From Streptomyces marianii (GTDB lineage: Bacteria > Actinomycetota > Actinomycetes > Streptomycetales > Streptomycetaceae), in contig NZ_VAWE01000001.1 of assembly GCF_005795905.1 (NCBI RefSeq), forward strand, positions 3,511,001 to 3,575,000: a stretch of DNA of 64,000 bases, written 5' to 3'. Both the position numbers and the translations under genes were made by a program. Numbering within the stretch: position 1 is the stretch's first letter; the number at the start of each line of letters is the position of its first letter. A model generated the notes under the pieces. The model saw only the letters and a list, made by a program, of their open reading frames with translations, ran no database searches and was not told the DNA's origin. Below are positions 61,678-64,000 of this stretch, piece after piece.

Positions 61678-62322
61678 TCAGGCGAGCATTCCGTGGAGCT
61701 CGGCCATGTCGGCGAAGAAACCACGCGCCCCTGCGAGCCTCGCGGCCGGCGTCATCGCGGTGAAGCCGTACACGTCCATCCCCGCCGCCAGGGCCGCGGT
61801 GACTCCGAAGGGGCTGTCCTCGACCACGACGCATCGCGCGGGTGCGACGCCCATCCGCTCCGCGGCGTGGAGGAACAGATCCGGTGCCGGCTTTCCGCGG
61901 CCCACGTCCTGGGCGCTGAAGACGTTCTCCGCGCGGAACCAGGTGTCCAGCCCCGTCTTGCGGTGCCCGACCCGGATGCGTTCGTGGCTCCCGGAGGACG
62001 CGACACAGTACGGCATTCCGTCGGCCGTGAGCTTGCCCAGTACCTCGACGGCCCCTGCGACGGGCGTCAACTCACGCTCGAAGGCAGCGAACACGCGGGC
62101 GTGCAGCGTCTCGTCGAAGTCGTCGGGAAGCCGCTTCCCGGTCCGCTCCAGGACGAGGTCATGCACCCGGTGCACGGCGGCGCCCATGTAGTCGCGCACG
62201 GATTCCGCGTAGGAAGTGGGATGTCCCAACTCGGTGAGGTACTCGGCGAGGACCGTGTTCGACAGGGGCTCGCTGTCCACAAGGACACCGTCATTGTCGA
62301 AGATCACAAGGTCATAGCGCAT
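61678..62322 (-). CDS. HAD family phosphatase (beta-phosphoglucomutase-like)
   Basis: A 214-residue hydrolase. The nucleophile motif is LVIFDNDGVLVDSEPLSNTV (DxD, about residues 8-12), motif II is CVASSGSHERIRVG, and motif IV is CVVVEDSPFGVTAALAAGMD, with a helical cap between. It resembles the sugar-phosphate phosphatases and phosphoglucomutases of the HAD superfamily. ATG at 62322 is preceded closely by GGAGGG; ATG at 62334 is possible. It lies at the edge of the rRNA operon, in the same direction. Confidence 0.9.
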   Translation of the reverse strand: MRYDLVIFDNDGVLVDSEPLSNTVLAEYLTELGHPTSYAESVRDYMGAAVHRVHDLVLERTGKRLPDDFDETLHARVFAAFERELTPVAGAVEVLGKLTADGMPYCVASSGSHERIRVGHRKTGLDTWFRAENVFSAQDVGRGKPAPDLFLHAAERMGVAPARCVVVEDSPFGVTAALAAGMDVYGFTAMTPAARLAGARGFFADMAELHGMLA

Positions 62323-62371
62323 GCCCTCCAGCATATGGAAACCGAGGACGCGGCCAGGAAACGGGGGAACG

Positions 62372-62416
62372 CAAAAAAGCCCCAACCCCCGAGTTCACAC
62401 TCGGGAGTTGAGGCCC
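62372..62416 (-). terminator. Intrinsic terminator of the rRNA operon
   Basis: On the minus strand, GGGCCTCAACTCCCGAGT pairs with ACTCGGGGGTTGGGGC around a short loop, followed by a run of six T. A stem with a real U-run is uncommon in Streptomyces. It starts just after the 5S rRNA. Confidence 0.85.
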
Positions 62417-62422
62417 AAAACT

Positions 62423-62542
62423 TGTTCGGCGGTGTCCTACTCTCCCACAGGGTCCCCCCTGCAGTACCATCGGCGCTGAAAGGCTTAGCTTCCGGGTTCG
62501 GAATGTAACCGGGCGTTTCCCTAACGCTATGACCACCGAAAC
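62423..62542 (-). rRNA. rrf: 5S ribosomal RNA
   Basis: The minus strand reads GTTTCGGTGGTCATAGCGTT onward, through CCGAACCCGGAAGCTAAGCC, to the closing CACCGCCGAACA, 120 nt. Its ends pair as in Streptomyces 5S rRNA. It follows 23S by about 90 bp. Confidence 0.96.
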
Positions 62543-62631
62543 ACTATGAAGATATCGAACCCGGCCGACCACACAGTGGTCTCGGCATGTTCGTTACTTC
62601 AGAACTAACACAGTGGACGCGAGCAACTGAG

Positions 62632-64000
<1,369 letters not shown>

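Overview
The window is a Streptomyces chromosome segment. GC is very high with strong G/C bias at third codon positions, GTG and TTG starts are common, and the gene set is diagnostic: bldN with its N-terminal extension, rsbN, a bdtA-like regulator, the futalosine-type menaquinone genes, rex-hemACD, and the actinobacterial extra ribosomal proteins bL37 and bS22. Most genes are core chromosomal functions. Mobile DNA is limited to one insertion sequence and one small non-coding element.

Layout. (1) 1-3.7 kb: an internally deleted GNAT pseudogene, a DUF1992 gene, a TetR regulator with a palindromic operator, the 24-residue bL37 gene, and a dicarboxylate/amino-acid symporter with an inverted repeat over its putative promoter. 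(2) 3.7-14.7 kb: a menaquinone (futalosine pathway) neighbourhood holding mqnE, a Lrp/AsnC regulator, ubiX, the UbiA prenyltransferase (mqnP), the UbiD decarboxylase and a Fcy1-like deaminase. A 2.5-kb IS1182-type element carrying a flavin-reductase-like passenger is inserted between the Lrp gene and ubiX, exactly at the ubiX stop codon. (3) 14.7-23.7 kb: the cytochrome c maturation operon (TlpA/ResA, CcdA, ResB, CcsB), an exported deacetylase-like lipoprotein, a phosphoglycerate-mutase-like phosphatase and hemL. (4) 23.8-39.4 kb: mixed accessory and regulatory genes: CorA, AraC and TetR regulators, GNAT, a Mut7-C RNase-like protein followed by a 169-bp MITE-like element, an FAD monooxygenase divergent from its probable TetR repressor with duplicated operators, a YnfA-like membrane protein, an SDR, a secreted peptidase, RtcB, two DUF3558 lipoproteins and a DUF2637 membrane protein. 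(5) 39.6-51.5 kb: divergent lysS and argS, hemB, and the rex-hemA-hemC-hemD operon with 4-bp overlaps and a Rex operator. (6) 51.5-62.3 kb: a HAD phosphatase, bldN and rsbN, an acyltransferase/epimerase pair, bS22, bdtA, an AcuC-like deacetylase and an MFS transporter. (7) 62.4-64.0 kb: the 3' end of an rRNA operon on the minus strand (terminator, 5S, and the 3' part of 23S running off the window).

Connections. Heme synthesis (hemL, hemB, hemA, hemC, hemD), cytochrome c assembly and menaquinone synthesis all serve the respiratory chain, and Rex, an NADH/NAD+ sensor, probably ties part of this to redox state. The bldN-rsbN-bdtA stretch is a developmental (aerial mycelium) regulatory block. Both elements identified here sit between CTAG tetranucleotides directly at TAG stop codons, so neither interrupts a gene. 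I see no CRISPR array, tRNA, prophage or large secondary-metabolite cluster.
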